DNA of 64,000 nucleotides from NCBI RefSeq assembly GCF_001902145.1, contig NZ_MRST01000027.1, forward strand, positions 788,519 to 852,518. The letters are read 5' to 3'. Source of the DNA: Pseudomonas fluorescens (lineage in GTDB: Bacteria > Pseudomonadota > Gammaproteobacteria > Pseudomonadales > Pseudomonadaceae). Position numbers and translations under genes: made by a program. Under the pieces are notes generated by a model. It had not been told where the DNA came from and did not search any database. It worked only from the letters and a program-made list of their open reading frames with translations. Within the stretch, counting starts at the first letter, position 1. Each line of letters opens with the position of its first letter. Below, one piece after another: positions 25,611 to 33,677 of this stretch.

Positions 25611-26257
25611 TGACTCACTCCCCACTTGTTTTCATACAGCATGTCACTGAGCGGTCGCGGCTCGGCCCAGCCCTCAAGCTGCAACATCGGTGCCGGGTAA
25701 AACTCGGCCACCGGGCCCAGGCACAACACTGCGAGGGGTTTTGCCCCAGGTGGCAAACCCAGCAACTCGGCCAGGGCCTGGGGGTCGAACAGCGAAACCC
25801 AGCCCATGCCCAACCCTTCCACACGCGCCGCCAGCCACAGGTTCTGGATGGCGCAGGAGAGCGAGGCCATGTCCATTTCCGGCAAGGTGCGGCGCCCGAA
25901 GATGTGGCGCTCGCGATCGTCCATCAAGGCGGCGACCAGTACCTCAGCGCAGTCGTTGATGCCTTCGACCTTGAGCTTCATGAACGCATCGGAGCGCTCG
26001 CCCATAGCCTGGGCGGTGCGCACGCGCTCTTCTTCCACCAACTGTTGAATCTGGCTGCGCAACGAGCGGTCGCTGATGCGGATAAAACGCCACGGTTGCA
26101 TCAGGCCGACGCTGGGCGCCTGGTGCGCGGCCTGGAGCAGGCGCTGCAGCAGTTCAGGCGCGACGTTGCCGCCAGTGAAGTGGCGCATGTCGCGGCGTTC
26201 GGCGATGGCGCGGTAGACGGCCTCGCGATCGGCTTGGGGGAAAGCGTTGTCAGTCAT
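25607..26257 (-). CDS. bluB: 5,6-dimethylbenzimidazole synthase
   Basis: A 216-aa flavin-destructase of the nitroreductase fold with ERRDMRHF (about 25-32), APSVGLMQPWRFIRI (about 53-67) and the aspartate-bearing FDPQALAELLGLP. It cleaves FMN with oxygen to give the lower ligand, which shows the organism makes true cobalamin aerobically. Its ATG at 26257 overlaps the CobB stop. Confidence 0.94.
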   Translation of the reverse strand: MTDNAFPQADREAVYRAIAERRDMRHFTGGNVAPELLQRLLQAAHQAPSVGLMQPWRFIRISDRSLRSQIQQLVEEERVRTAQAMGERSDAFMKLKVEGINDCAEVLVAALMDDRERHIFGRRTLPEMDMASLSCAIQNLWLAARVEGLGMGWVSLFDPQALAELLGLPPGAKPLAVLCLGPVAEFYPAPMLQLEGWAEPRPLSDMLYENKWGVSQ

Positions 26258-27636
26258 GGCCTCATCGGGGGCAAGCCCCCTCCCACATTTGGAATGCATT
26301 CCCCTGTGGGAGCTGGCTTGCCTGCGATAGCGGTCTCAAGGTCTGGCGCGAACAACGCGGCCACCGCGCCAGGATTCGACGGAAAATAAAAGTGCACATA
26401 GGACGCGGTCATGCGCCCCTGCCGATAGACCGCTTCGGCACCGCGCCCGCCGTTAGGGCTAAGTCCACGGGCAATCGGCGCCCATTCGGTACTGGTCAGG
26501 GAATGATGATAGGTATGCCCACGCAAGGCCCCCTCCGGCAGCTCGACGCTTTGCAGCGCCAGGGCCGCGAGTTTCTTCTGCATCACCGCATCGCCCTGCA
26601 ACAAGCCAACCAGTTCGGCGCGTGTACCCTCCACATCGGTCAAGGAGTCGAGCAGATAGAGCATGCCGCCACATTCGGCGAGCAGTGGCTTGCCAGCGGC
26701 GTGATGAGCACGAATGGCGTGCAGCATCGAGGTATTGGCCGACAATGCCTGGTGATGCAGTTCCGGATACCCGCCGGGCAGATAGAGGCTGTCAGCTTCA
26801 GGCAGTTGCCGATCATGAATCGGTGAGAAGAACTTCAGCTCGGCGCCCATCGCCCGCAACAGATCCAGGCTGGCGCCGTAGGTAAAGGCAAAGGCTTCGT
26901 CACGAGCGACGGCAATACGCACACCGGCAAGCAAGGGCTGGGCCTCGACCACTTGCGGCGCGGCAAAGGTCACCGGCGGCGGCAGGGCCACTTCGCAGCT
27001 GCTGCCCAACGCCTGGGCGGCGGCATCCAGGCGTATATCAAGGTCATTCAGTTCGCTGGCTTGCACCAGGCCCAGGTGGCGGCTGGGCAGTTCGATGCCG
27101 GTCTCGCGGGACAATGCGCCGTACCAACGCAAGCCCTCGGTGAGGCTGCCTTCAAGCAATTGCGCATGGCGCAGGGTGCCGACGCGGTTGGCCAGCACGC
27201 CTGCGAACGGCAGGTCGGGCTGATAGCGCGCCAGTCCCAGGGCCAGGGCGCCGAACGTCTGGGCCATGGCGGTGCCATCGATCACGCCCAGCACCGGTAC
27301 GCCAAAGTGCCGCGCCAGGTCAGCGCTGGAAGGCGTGCCGTCGAACAGGCCCATCACGCCTTCGATGAGGATCAGGTCAGCCTCCCCCGCTGCCTCCCAG
27401 AGCAGGCGGCGGCTTTCCTGCTCGCCCACCATCCACATGTCCAACTGGTACACCGGCGCGCCACTGGCACGCTCGTGGATCATCGGGTCGAGAAAGTCCG
27501 GCCCGCATTTGAACACGCGCACCTTGCGTCCCAGGTTGCGGTGCAAACGCGCCAGCGCGGCGGTGACCGTGGTTTTGCCCTGGCCGGACGCCGGAGCGGC
27601 GATCAATACGGCCGGGCAATGACGGGGCTGATTCAA
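26254..27636 (-). CDS. cobB: Cobyrinic acid a,c-diamide synthase
   Basis: A 460-aa protein: P-loop PASGQGKTTVTAAL (about 15-28), Switch-type motifs, and a C-terminal amidotransferase domain with nucleophile Cys in LLAECGGMLYLL and the HFYFPSNP end motif. It amidates groups a and c of the corrin. The last 29 or so residues (DLETAIAGKPAPT and onward) are a translated REPIN; relatives normally stop shortly after HFYFPSNPGAVAALF. Start overlaps the cobO stop by ATGA, stop overlaps the bluB start. Confidence 0.95.
   Translation of the reverse strand: MNQPRHCPAVLIAAPASGQGKTTVTAALARLHRNLGRKVRVFKCGPDFLDPMIHERASGAPVYQLDMWMVGEQESRRLLWEAAGEADLILIEGVMGLFDGTPSSADLARHFGVPVLGVIDGTAMAQTFGALALGLARYQPDLPFAGVLANRVGTLRHAQLLEGSLTEGLRWYGALSRETGIELPSRHLGLVQASELNDLDIRLDAAAQALGSSCEVALPPPVTFAAPQVVEAQPLLAGVRIAVARDEAFAFTYGASLDLLRAMGAELKFFSPIHDRQLPEADSLYLPGGYPELHHQALSANTSMLHAIRAHHAAGKPLLAECGGMLYLLDSLTDVEGTRAELVGLLQGDAVMQKKLAALALQSVELPEGALRGHTYHHSLTSTEWAPIARGLSPNGGRGAEAVYRQGRMTASYVHFYFPSNPGAVAALFAPDLETAIAGKPAPTGECIPNVGGGLPPMRP
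26266..26333. repeat. REPIN between cobB and bluB, read through as the CobB C-terminus
   Basis: Arms GCAAGCCCCCTCCCACAT (26271-26288) and a class C REP, TGTGGGAGCTGGCTTGCCTG from 26305 to about 26331. It lies inside the open frame of cobB and ends nine bases before the bluB start. Confidence 0.85.
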
Positions 27637-28244
27637 AGTTCGACGCCTTTCTGTGCCTTGATACCGGCCTGGAACGCGTGCTTGAGCATGCCCATTTCGG
27701 TGACGGTGTCGCCCATTTCGATCAGCTCAGGCTTGGCGCCACGGCCGGTGACCACCACATGCTGCATGGGCGGGCGGGCTTGCAGGTCGCTGAGTACCTG
27801 ATCCAGGTCAAGGTAACCGTGCTTGAGGGCGATGTTCAGTTCGTCCAGCACCACCAAGCCGATGGAGGAGTCATTCAACATGGCCCGGGACACCGCCCAA
27901 GCCGCTTGGGCAGCGGCGATATCGCGCTGGCGATCCTGGGTTTCCCAGGTGAAGCCTTCGCCCATCACATGGAACCGCACCTGCTCGGGGAAGCGGCGGA
28001 AGAACAATTCTTCGCCGGTGCTGTTACGCCCCTTGATGAACTGCACCACACCGCATTGCATGCCATGGCCCATGGCCCGGGCCAACATGCCGAACGCCGA
28101 ACTGCTCTTGCCTTTGCCGTTACCGGTCAGCACCAGCAGCAGGCCGCACTCGTTGGGGGAATTGGCGATGCGCTCGTCAATCACGGCTTTTTTGCGCAGC
28201 ATGCGCGCCAGGTGGCGTTCGTCGCGGTCGGGGGAATCAGTCAT
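27633..28244 (-). CDS. cobO: Cob(I)yrinic acid a,c-diamide adenosyltransferase
   Basis: A 203-aa CobA/CobO-type enzyme with P-loop VLTGNGKGKSSSAFGM (about 38-53), FIKGRNSTGEELFF and the VVLDELNIALKHGYLD block. It adenosylates the corrin cobalt. The ATG at 28244 is the likely start; upstream in-frame residues run into leader DNA. First gene of the cob operon, behind the cobalamin riboswitch. Confidence 0.96.
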   Translation of the reverse strand: MTDSPDRDERHLARMLRKKAVIDERIANSPNECGLLLVLTGNGKGKSSSAFGMLARAMGHGMQCGVVQFIKGRNSTGEELFFRRFPEQVRFHVMGEGFTWETQDRQRDIAAAQAAWAVSRAMLNDSSIGLVVLDELNIALKHGYLDLDQVLSDLQARPPMQHVVVTGRGAKPELIEMGDTVTEMGMLKHAFQAGIKAQKGVEL

Positions 28245-28340
28245 GGCAGCTCTCCGTTGGGGCTGGACAAAAACGGCGGGCAGGAAAAAGAAAAAACAGA
28301 CAGCCAAGCATCGCCCACCGTGATGCTGTTGAATGTTCAA

Positions 28341-28545
28341 GGCCGGTCTCCGGGCTCATGAGTGGCGCTTTTGATAGCAAGCAGCCGAGGGTGCGCCTTC
28401 CCATATCGCACGCGATACAGTGGCAAACAGCACCGTCTTGACTCATTTACCGTTGCGGGGGCAGCGCCGGAATCGCGGCGGCACTGTGTACAAGTGCGCT
28501 CACTCACCGGCTTCCCTGTTTCACTCTGTCGACGCGCGCGCCACA
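28341..28545 (-). promoter_or_regulatory. Cobalamin riboswitch controlling the cob operon
   Basis: On the minus strand the order GGGAAGCCGGTGAG (ending near 28501), CGGCGCTGCCCCCGCAACGG, GCCACTG (B12 box, 28418-28424), GGGAAGGCGCACCC and AGCCCGGAGACCGGCC (ending 28341) is the consensus order of the cobalamin aptamer. It lies about 95 bases before cobO and should lower expression of the ten cob genes when adenosylcobalamin is plentiful. Confidence 0.95.
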
Positions 28546-28669
28546 GAGCACCTGGAACAAGCCGCGAAGGTTAGTGGGTTGGGGGTGGAGCGTCAATTAA
28601 AGCTGGCCTTGTACTTGAACCATCTGCCGTTCGTGCTTCTCTACCCCTACAGGTATCAAGGAGAAAACC

Positions 28670-29983
28670 ATGCCTAAAAGCCGACTTGCCCTACTGATCA
28701 TGCTTGCAGGCAGCCTCGCCGCGTGCGGCGAAAGCTCGACCCTGCAGGTCGCCGATGGCACCGGTCCCTCGCCCAGGCTGCCGGAGCCGAACAAGACGCT
28801 GATCCCAACCGTCAATATCGCCCCGGCCGTCGGCTGGCCCGAAGGCGCCAAGCCCGTCGCCGCCGCCGGCACCCAAGTGGCCGCGTTCGCCGAAGGCCTG
28901 GATCACCCTCGTTGGCTCTACGTGCTGCCCAACGGTGACGTGCTGGTGGCCGAGACCAATGCACCGCCCAAGCCGGACGATGCCAAAGGCCTGCGCGGCT
29001 GGGTGATGGAAAAAGTCATGGATCGCGCTGGCGCCGGGGTGCCGAGCCCGAACCGTATTACCTTGCTGCGCGATGCCGACCATGACGGTGTGGCAGAAAC
29101 TCGCACGGTGTTCCTGGAGAACCTCAATTCGCCGTTTGGCATGACCTTGGTGGGCAACGATCTGTATGTGGCCGATTCGGATAAGTTGCTGCGCTTCCCC
29201 TATCAACCGGGTGAAACCGCAATCACCTCCCCAGGCACCAAGGTGGTGGATTTACCCGGTGGCCCCTTGAACCACCATTGGACCAAAAATGTGGTGGCCA
29301 ACCAGGACGGCAGCAAGCTGTACGTGAGCGTCGGCTCAAACAGCAATGTCGGCGAAAACGGCCTGGAAGCCGAACAGGGTCGCGCCGCCATTTGGGAAGT
29401 CGACCGCGCCAGCGGCCAACACCGCATTTTTGCCTCCGGCCTGCGCAACCCCAACGGCATGGCTTGGGAACCACAGAGCGGCAAGCTGTGGACGGCAGTC
29501 AACGAGCGCGATGAAATCGGCAGTGATCTAGTGCCGGATTACATCACCTCGATCAAGGATGGCGGCTTCTACGGCTGGCCATTCAGCTATTACGGCCAGC
29601 ATGTGGATGTGCGTGTCACCCCGCAGAACCTGGACATGGTCGCCAAGGCCATCGCTCCCGATTACGCGGTTGGCCCTCATACTGCGTCGCTGGGGCTGAC
29701 CTTCGCCGAAGGCAGCAAACTTCCCGCCCCCTTCAGTAATGGCGCATTTATCGGCCAGCATGGTTCCTGGAACCGCAAACCGCACAGTGGCTACAAGGTG
29801 ATTTTCGTTCCGTTCGAAGGGGGCCAGCCGAAAGGGCAACCTGTGGATGTGCTGACGGGGTTTCTTGATAGCGATGAGAAAGCCATGGGCCGGCCGGTCG
29901 GCGTGGTGATTGACCGGCAGGGGGATTTGCTGGTGGCCGATGATGTGGGCAATAAGGTTTGGCGGGTTTCAGCTGCCAAATAG
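28670..29983 (+). CDS. PQQ-dependent sugar dehydrogenase-type lipoprotein (sorbosone dehydrogenase family)
   Basis: A 437-aa protein with a lipobox LAAC (Cys about residue 19), then a six-bladed beta-propeller of the soluble glucose/sorbosone dehydrogenase type: LPNGDVLVAETN, FGMTLVGNDLYVADSD, SGLRNPNGMAW, NERDEIGSDLVPDY, GGFYGWPFSYYG and QHGSWNRKPHSGYKV. AAGGAG is nine bases before the ATG at 28670. It is probably anchored on the periplasmic side and oxidises sugars or aldoses with PQQ; the substrate is not determined. Divergent from the cob operon riboswitch. Confidence 0.9.
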   Translation: MPKSRLALLIMLAGSLAACGESSTLQVADGTGPSPRLPEPNKTLIPTVNIAPAVGWPEGAKPVAAAGTQVAAFAEGLDHPRWLYVLPNGDVLVAETNAPPKPDDAKGLRGWVMEKVMDRAGAGVPSPNRITLLRDADHDGVAETRTVFLENLNSPFGMTLVGNDLYVADSDKLLRFPYQPGETAITSPGTKVVDLPGGPLNHHWTKNVVANQDGSKLYVSVGSNSNVGENGLEAEQGRAAIWEVDRASGQHRIFASGLRNPNGMAWEPQSGKLWTAVNERDEIGSDLVPDYITSIKDGGFYGWPFSYYGQHVDVRVTPQNLDMVAKAIAPDYAVGPHTASLGLTFAEGSKLPAPFSNGAFIGQHGSWNRKPHSGYKVIFVPFEGGQPKGQPVDVLTGFLDSDEKAMGRPVGVVIDRQGDLLVADDVGNKVWRVSAAK

Positions 29984-30009
29984 TCCATTTGAACAGCGCC
30001 ACAAAAACA

Positions 30010-30101
30010 ATGTGGGAGCGGGCTTGCTCGCGAAAGCGGTGGTTCAGTCAGAAAATTTATCGACTGATACTCCCCCTTCGCGAGCAAGCCCGCTCCCACA
30101 T
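30010..30101. repeat. REPIN, class A
   Basis: Inverted arms beginning ATGTGGGAGCGGGCTTGC at 30010 and ending at 30101, with a non-conserved spacer, between two convergent genes. Confidence 0.92.
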
Positions 30102-30117
30102 CGGGTGCTGTATTCGG

Positions 30118-30657
30118 CTAGGGGTTACGCGCCAGATTCCCTGGCAACACGCGCTTGGCACTCAGGTAGGCATTCTGCCAATACGCTTTGGACAGCGTAT
30201 CCAGCTTCACTGTACCGCCGGTCTGCGGCGCGTGTACGAAGCGGCCCTCCCCCACATAGATGCCCGCATGGCTGACCCGCGAACCACCACCGGTGGCGAA
30301 GAACAGCAGGTCGCCGGTTTGCAGGTTTTGTTCGCTGACGTCCTGGGCACGCATCACGATCAATTCACGGGTGGTGCGCGGCAATGAGATGCCGGCAGCG
30401 TCGCGGAATACAAAGCCGATCAGGCCACTGCAATCAAATCCCGAGTCCGGTGTGTTGCCGCCCCAGCGATAAGGCGTGCCGACCAGGCCCAGCGCACGGA
30501 AGAGCACGTCTTCGGCAGCCGGCGAGAAATTCTGGGTGGTGTAGTTGAACACCGGCTTGGGCTTGACCGCGACAGGCGCGGGCGGCGGTGTACGACTGGC
30601 GCAGGCGCTGAGCAGCGCGGCGCAAACAATAAGCATCAGGCGGGCCGAGGTCGACAT
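30118..30657 (-). CDS. NlpC/P60-family lipoprotein peptidase (179 aa)
   Basis: Lipobox LSAC (Cys19), a Pro-rich linker, then the C40 domain: catalytic Cys76 in FDCSGLIGFVF, His in VSHAGIYVG and the third polar residue in FVHAPQTGG. The start at 30657 gives a normal lipoprotein signal; the upstream in-frame extension does not. Such enzymes cut gamma-D-Glu-DAP bonds in peptidoglycan (Spr/MepS type). A paralogue follows 144 bases upstream on the same strand. Confidence 0.9.
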   Translation of the reverse strand: MSTSARLMLIVCAALLSACASRTPPPAPVAVKPKPVFNYTTQNFSPAAEDVLFRALGLVGTPYRWGGNTPDSGFDCSGLIGFVFRDAAGISLPRTTRELIVMRAQDVSEQNLQTGDLLFFATGGGSRVSHAGIYVGEGRFVHAPQTGGTVKLDTLSKAYWQNAYLSAKRVLPGNLARNP

Positions 30658-30801
30658 GTGCAGAACAATCCTGGTCTGGATGCGGCTTTCGCTGCCGAAC
30701 GTTGAAAACCAGAACGCGCAAGCAAAGCTCGCGCGAACGGATGACAACAATGTCCAGGGATTCTAGCGCTTACACGTCAAACTTCAAGTATCACTTTAAC
30801 T

Positions 30802-31431
30802 TTACTTACTAGCGGTAACCGTAGTCGGGGCCATGGCGAGTGCGCGCTTGGCTTCGATGAAGGTTTTGCTCCAGTAGCTGTCACCCAGGTTATCGACCCG
30901 AACACCACCACTGCGGCGGCTGCTGGAGTGGATAAACTGGTTATCGCCCAGGTAGATACCGGCGTGGCTGACACGACCGCGGCCACTGGTACTAAAGAAA
31001 AGCAGATCACCGGGCTTGAGGTTGTTGCGTGCGACCAACGGTGCATTCACGTTGATCATTTCGCGCGTGGAGCGCGGCAGGTTCATACCGGCCTCTTCAC
31101 GAAACAGGTAGCCAATGAACCCGCTGCAATCAAAACCGGCTTCCGAGGTGCCGCCGAAACGATAACGGGTACCGATCAAGGACATGCCGCGCTCAAGGAT
31201 GCTGTCGGCCAGAAGAGGCAACTGGTATGGCTTGTTATCGGAAAGTTCGGCGAGTTCTTTTTCGGTTGCCACCTCTTCTTCATAAACAGAAGCAGACTGT
31301 GCAGCAACGAACTTTGCCTGATTTTGAACCTGTGGTTTTTGCTGTTCTGCCACCTGTTGAGGGTGGGAGGCGCAACCAAACAACAGGGTAACGAGTGCGA
31401 GAGGCACGAGGGGTGCGAAGCGATTTAGCAT
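30802..31431 (-). CDS. NlpC/P60-family lipoprotein peptidase (209 aa)
   Basis: Lipobox LLFGC (Cys20), a long Gln-rich linker (QQVAEQQKPQVQNQAK), then the C40 domain with Cys102 in FDCSGFIGYLF, VSHAGIYLGDN and FIHSSSRRSG. Similar layout to the 30118 gene, so probably an old duplication, but the linker is about 25 residues longer. I use the ATG at 31431; a GTG two codons upstream is possible. Likely murein endopeptidase in cell-wall growth. Confidence 0.9.
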   Translation of the reverse strand: MLNRFAPLVPLALVTLLFGCASHPQQVAEQQKPQVQNQAKFVAAQSASVYEEEVATEKELAELSDNKPYQLPLLADSILERGMSLIGTRYRFGGTSEAGFDCSGFIGYLFREEAGMNLPRSTREMINVNAPLVARNNLKPGDLLFFSTSGRGRVSHAGIYLGDNQFIHSSSRRSGGVRVDNLGDSYWSKTFIEAKRALAMAPTTVTASK

Positions 31432-31640
31432 GGGCACGACCGTGGCTGATGTGTAAAGAAGCCGAGACTATGCCCTCTATCACATCGATTTGCAAATTCA
31501 ATCGCGATCTATGTGACTTATCGTTTCGACTATGCCATCTAAGCCGTGATCCCGTTTATCGCTTCAGTTGCGTAGCCCTTCAGGCTCAAACGCAGGTTTT
31601 CTGACGCCTTGAAAATGCCGAAATATGGAAAATCAAGACC

Positions 31641-32345
31641 TTACCAACCCAAGGTTTCTTTCAGGAAAGGGATCGTCAATTTTCTTTGCGCCTGCAAGGA
31701 AGCCTGGTCGAGTTGCTCAAGCAAATCGAACAGCGCGCTCATGCTACGGGTGCCGCGGGTGAGGATAAAGTGCCCGACTTCATCGGTCAGGTGCAGGCCA
31801 CGCCGGGAAGCACGCAGTTGCAGCGCGCGCAGCTTGTCCTCGTCGGACAACGGGCGCATCTGGAAGATCAACGCCAGGGTCAGGCGCGACTTGAGGTCAG
31901 CCAGCTTCACCGGCAGTTCACGCGGCGAGGTGGACGCGGCGATCAGCAAGCGCCGGCCGCTGTCACGCAGGCGGTTGAACAGATGAAACAGCGCCTCTTC
32001 CCACTCCGCCTTGCCGGCCACTGCCTGCAGGTCGTCGAGACACACCAGTTCATATTGCTCAAGGTTATCGAAGATGCCGATCCCGCGGTCCATCAACTCG
32101 GCCAAGGGCAGGTAGACTGCCGGCTCCCCCGTCTGCTCGAAACGCAGGCAAGCGGCTTGCAGCAGGTGGGTACGCCCCACGCCATGCTTGCCCCACAGAT
32201 AGATCAGGCTTTCAGTCCACCCGGCGTCGGCTTCGCAAAGCCGCTCCACATAGCCGAGTGCAGCGGCATTGGCGCCTGGGTAGTAGTTGATAAAGGTAGC
32301 GTCATCACGCAGACGCACACCTAGGGGCAGCTGAATCGGTTTCAT
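31641..32345 (-). CDS. hda: DnaA regulatory inactivator Hda
   Basis: A 234-aa DnaA-like AAA+ protein. The N-terminus carries the sliding-clamp-binding motif QLPLGV (about 5-10), followed by the degenerate P-loop GKHGVGRTHLL (about 52-62; Arg in place of Lys as in Hda proteins), Walker B LVCLDDLQAV and sensor residues (STSPRELPVKLADLKSRL). It stimulates ATP hydrolysis on DnaA with the clamp, limiting re-initiation. Downstream on the same strand lies a 209-base untranslated stretch before the NlpC genes. Confidence 0.95.
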   Translation of the reverse strand: MKPIQLPLGVRLRDDATFINYYPGANAAALGYVERLCEADAGWTESLIYLWGKHGVGRTHLLQAACLRFEQTGEPAVYLPLAELMDRGIGIFDNLEQYELVCLDDLQAVAGKAEWEEALFHLFNRLRDSGRRLLIAASTSPRELPVKLADLKSRLTLALIFQMRPLSDEDKLRALQLRASRRGLHLTDEVGHFILTRGTRSMSALFDLLEQLDQASLQAQRKLTIPFLKETLGW

Positions 32346-32515
32346 GCTGACTGAACGGCTCCCATCGAACCGTTAGTGGCCTCTATGTAAAGTTTGCAAA
32401 GTTTATACCCGTGACGCCGGGCGCACAATGCAGCAGACCACAAGCAAAATCAAAGGTTTGCGTTAACCCGGCGGTTTTACGCAGATTGTTTGACGCACCC
32501 GGCGCCAGAAACAAC

Positions 32516-32537
32516 AAACCCGGCCAGGGCCGGGTTT
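32516..32537 (-). terminator. Probable terminator of the PerM-type gene
   Basis: Perfect inverted repeat AAACCCGGCC-AG-GGCCGGGTTT twelve bases after the stop of the PerM-type gene (on the minus strand), followed by a T-rich tract TTTGTTGTTTC. Confidence 0.75.
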
Positions 32538-32549
32538 GTGACGCCGCGA

Positions 32550-33623
32550 TTACAATTCGGGCTCATCCACCCCTGTATACACGTCCGAATCCTTGTACAG
32601 GTCGTGCACATGGCGCACCAGCACCATGATCACCGCCGCCACCGGCAGCGCCAACAGGATGCCGGTAAAGCCGAACAGCTCGCCACCCGCCAGGATCGCA
32701 AAGATCACTGCCACCGGGTGCAGGCCGATCCGATCGCCCACCAGCAGCGGTGTCAGCACCATGCCTTCCAACGCCTGGCCCACCATGAACACTGCGACAA
32801 TCCCCAGCATCGGATACAGGTCGCCACCGAACTGGAACAGCCCGGCCACCAGCGCCGCACCAATGCCGATCACAAAGCCCATGTACGGCACGATGGCCGC
32901 CAGGCCCGCGATCAAGCCGATCAACAGTCCCAGCTCCAGGCCGATCGCCATCAGGCCGGCAGCGTAAATCACCCCCAGGGCCAGCATCACCAACAACTGG
33001 CCACGCACGAACGCGCCCAGCACCTCATGACACTCCGCAGCCAGGGAAACAACGCGCTCTTCCCGGTCGCGGGGCAGCAAGCTGCGGATCTTGGCCATCA
33101 TGATGTCCCAGTCTCGCAGCAGGTAGAACGCCACCACCGGGATCAGCACCAGGTTGGTCAACCAGCCGATCAGCGCCAGGCTCGACGCAGTCGCCTGGCT
33201 GAGCACCACCGTAACGATATCGGTGGTCTTGTCCATGTGCTCGCTGATAGCTGCCTTGACCTTGTCGAACTTCCAGAAGCCATCCGCCAGCCCGAACTTG
33301 GACTGGGCCCACGGCATTGCCGTGTGCTGCAACCAGTCGAGCATCTGCGGCGCCAGTTCATAGAGACGAAACAGCTGCTTGGCCAACATCGGCACCAATA
33401 TCAACACCAGCGCCGTGATGATCAACGTGAACAGCGCAAACACCGTGATCACGCCCCATGTACGCGACATGCCGACTTTTTCCAGGCGATCCACCACGGG
33501 ATCGAACAGATAGGCGAGCAGCAGCGCCACCAGGAACGGCGTCAGGATCGAATGCAGCAAGAACACAAAAACGCACAGCAGGACAATCCCGCCAAGCCAC
33601 ACCCAACGACGCGTATCCGCCAT
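32550..33623 (-). CDS. AI-2E/PerM-family transporter (357 aa)
   Basis: Eight predicted membrane helices in the PerM layout: an N-terminal pair (WVWLGGIVLLCVFVFLLHSI), the soluble stretch MLDWLQHTAMPWAQSKFGLADG, and the conserved GLIAGLAAIVPYMGFVIGIG and GEALEGMVLTPLLVGDRIGLHPV-like segments (here GQALEGMVLTPLLVG). GGAG six bases before the ATG at 33623 decides the start over the one four codons upstream. Members include the AI-2 exporter TqsA and permeases of unknown substrate. Upstream of the DUF2066 gene by 54 bases and followed by hda. Confidence 0.9.
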   Translation of the reverse strand: MADTRRWVWLGGIVLLCVFVFLLHSILTPFLVALLLAYLFDPVVDRLEKVGMSRTWGVITVFALFTLIITALVLILVPMLAKQLFRLYELAPQMLDWLQHTAMPWAQSKFGLADGFWKFDKVKAAISEHMDKTTDIVTVVLSQATASSLALIGWLTNLVLIPVVAFYLLRDWDIMMAKIRSLLPRDREERVVSLAAECHEVLGAFVRGQLLVMLALGVIYAAGLMAIGLELGLLIGLIAGLAAIVPYMGFVIGIGAALVAGLFQFGGDLYPMLGIVAVFMVGQALEGMVLTPLLVGDRIGLHPVAVIFAILAGGELFGFTGILLALPVAAVIMVLVRHVHDLYKDSDVYTGVDEPEL

Positions 33624-33677
33624 AAACCACTCCATCTGTTTTTACGCCCTTCTTCTATATAGAAGGAGGAACACTAT

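Noticed and set aside
31440..31640. Candidate cyclic-AMP receptor protein site in the gap before hda
   Set aside because: TGTGAC half-site only; no second half at proper spacing.
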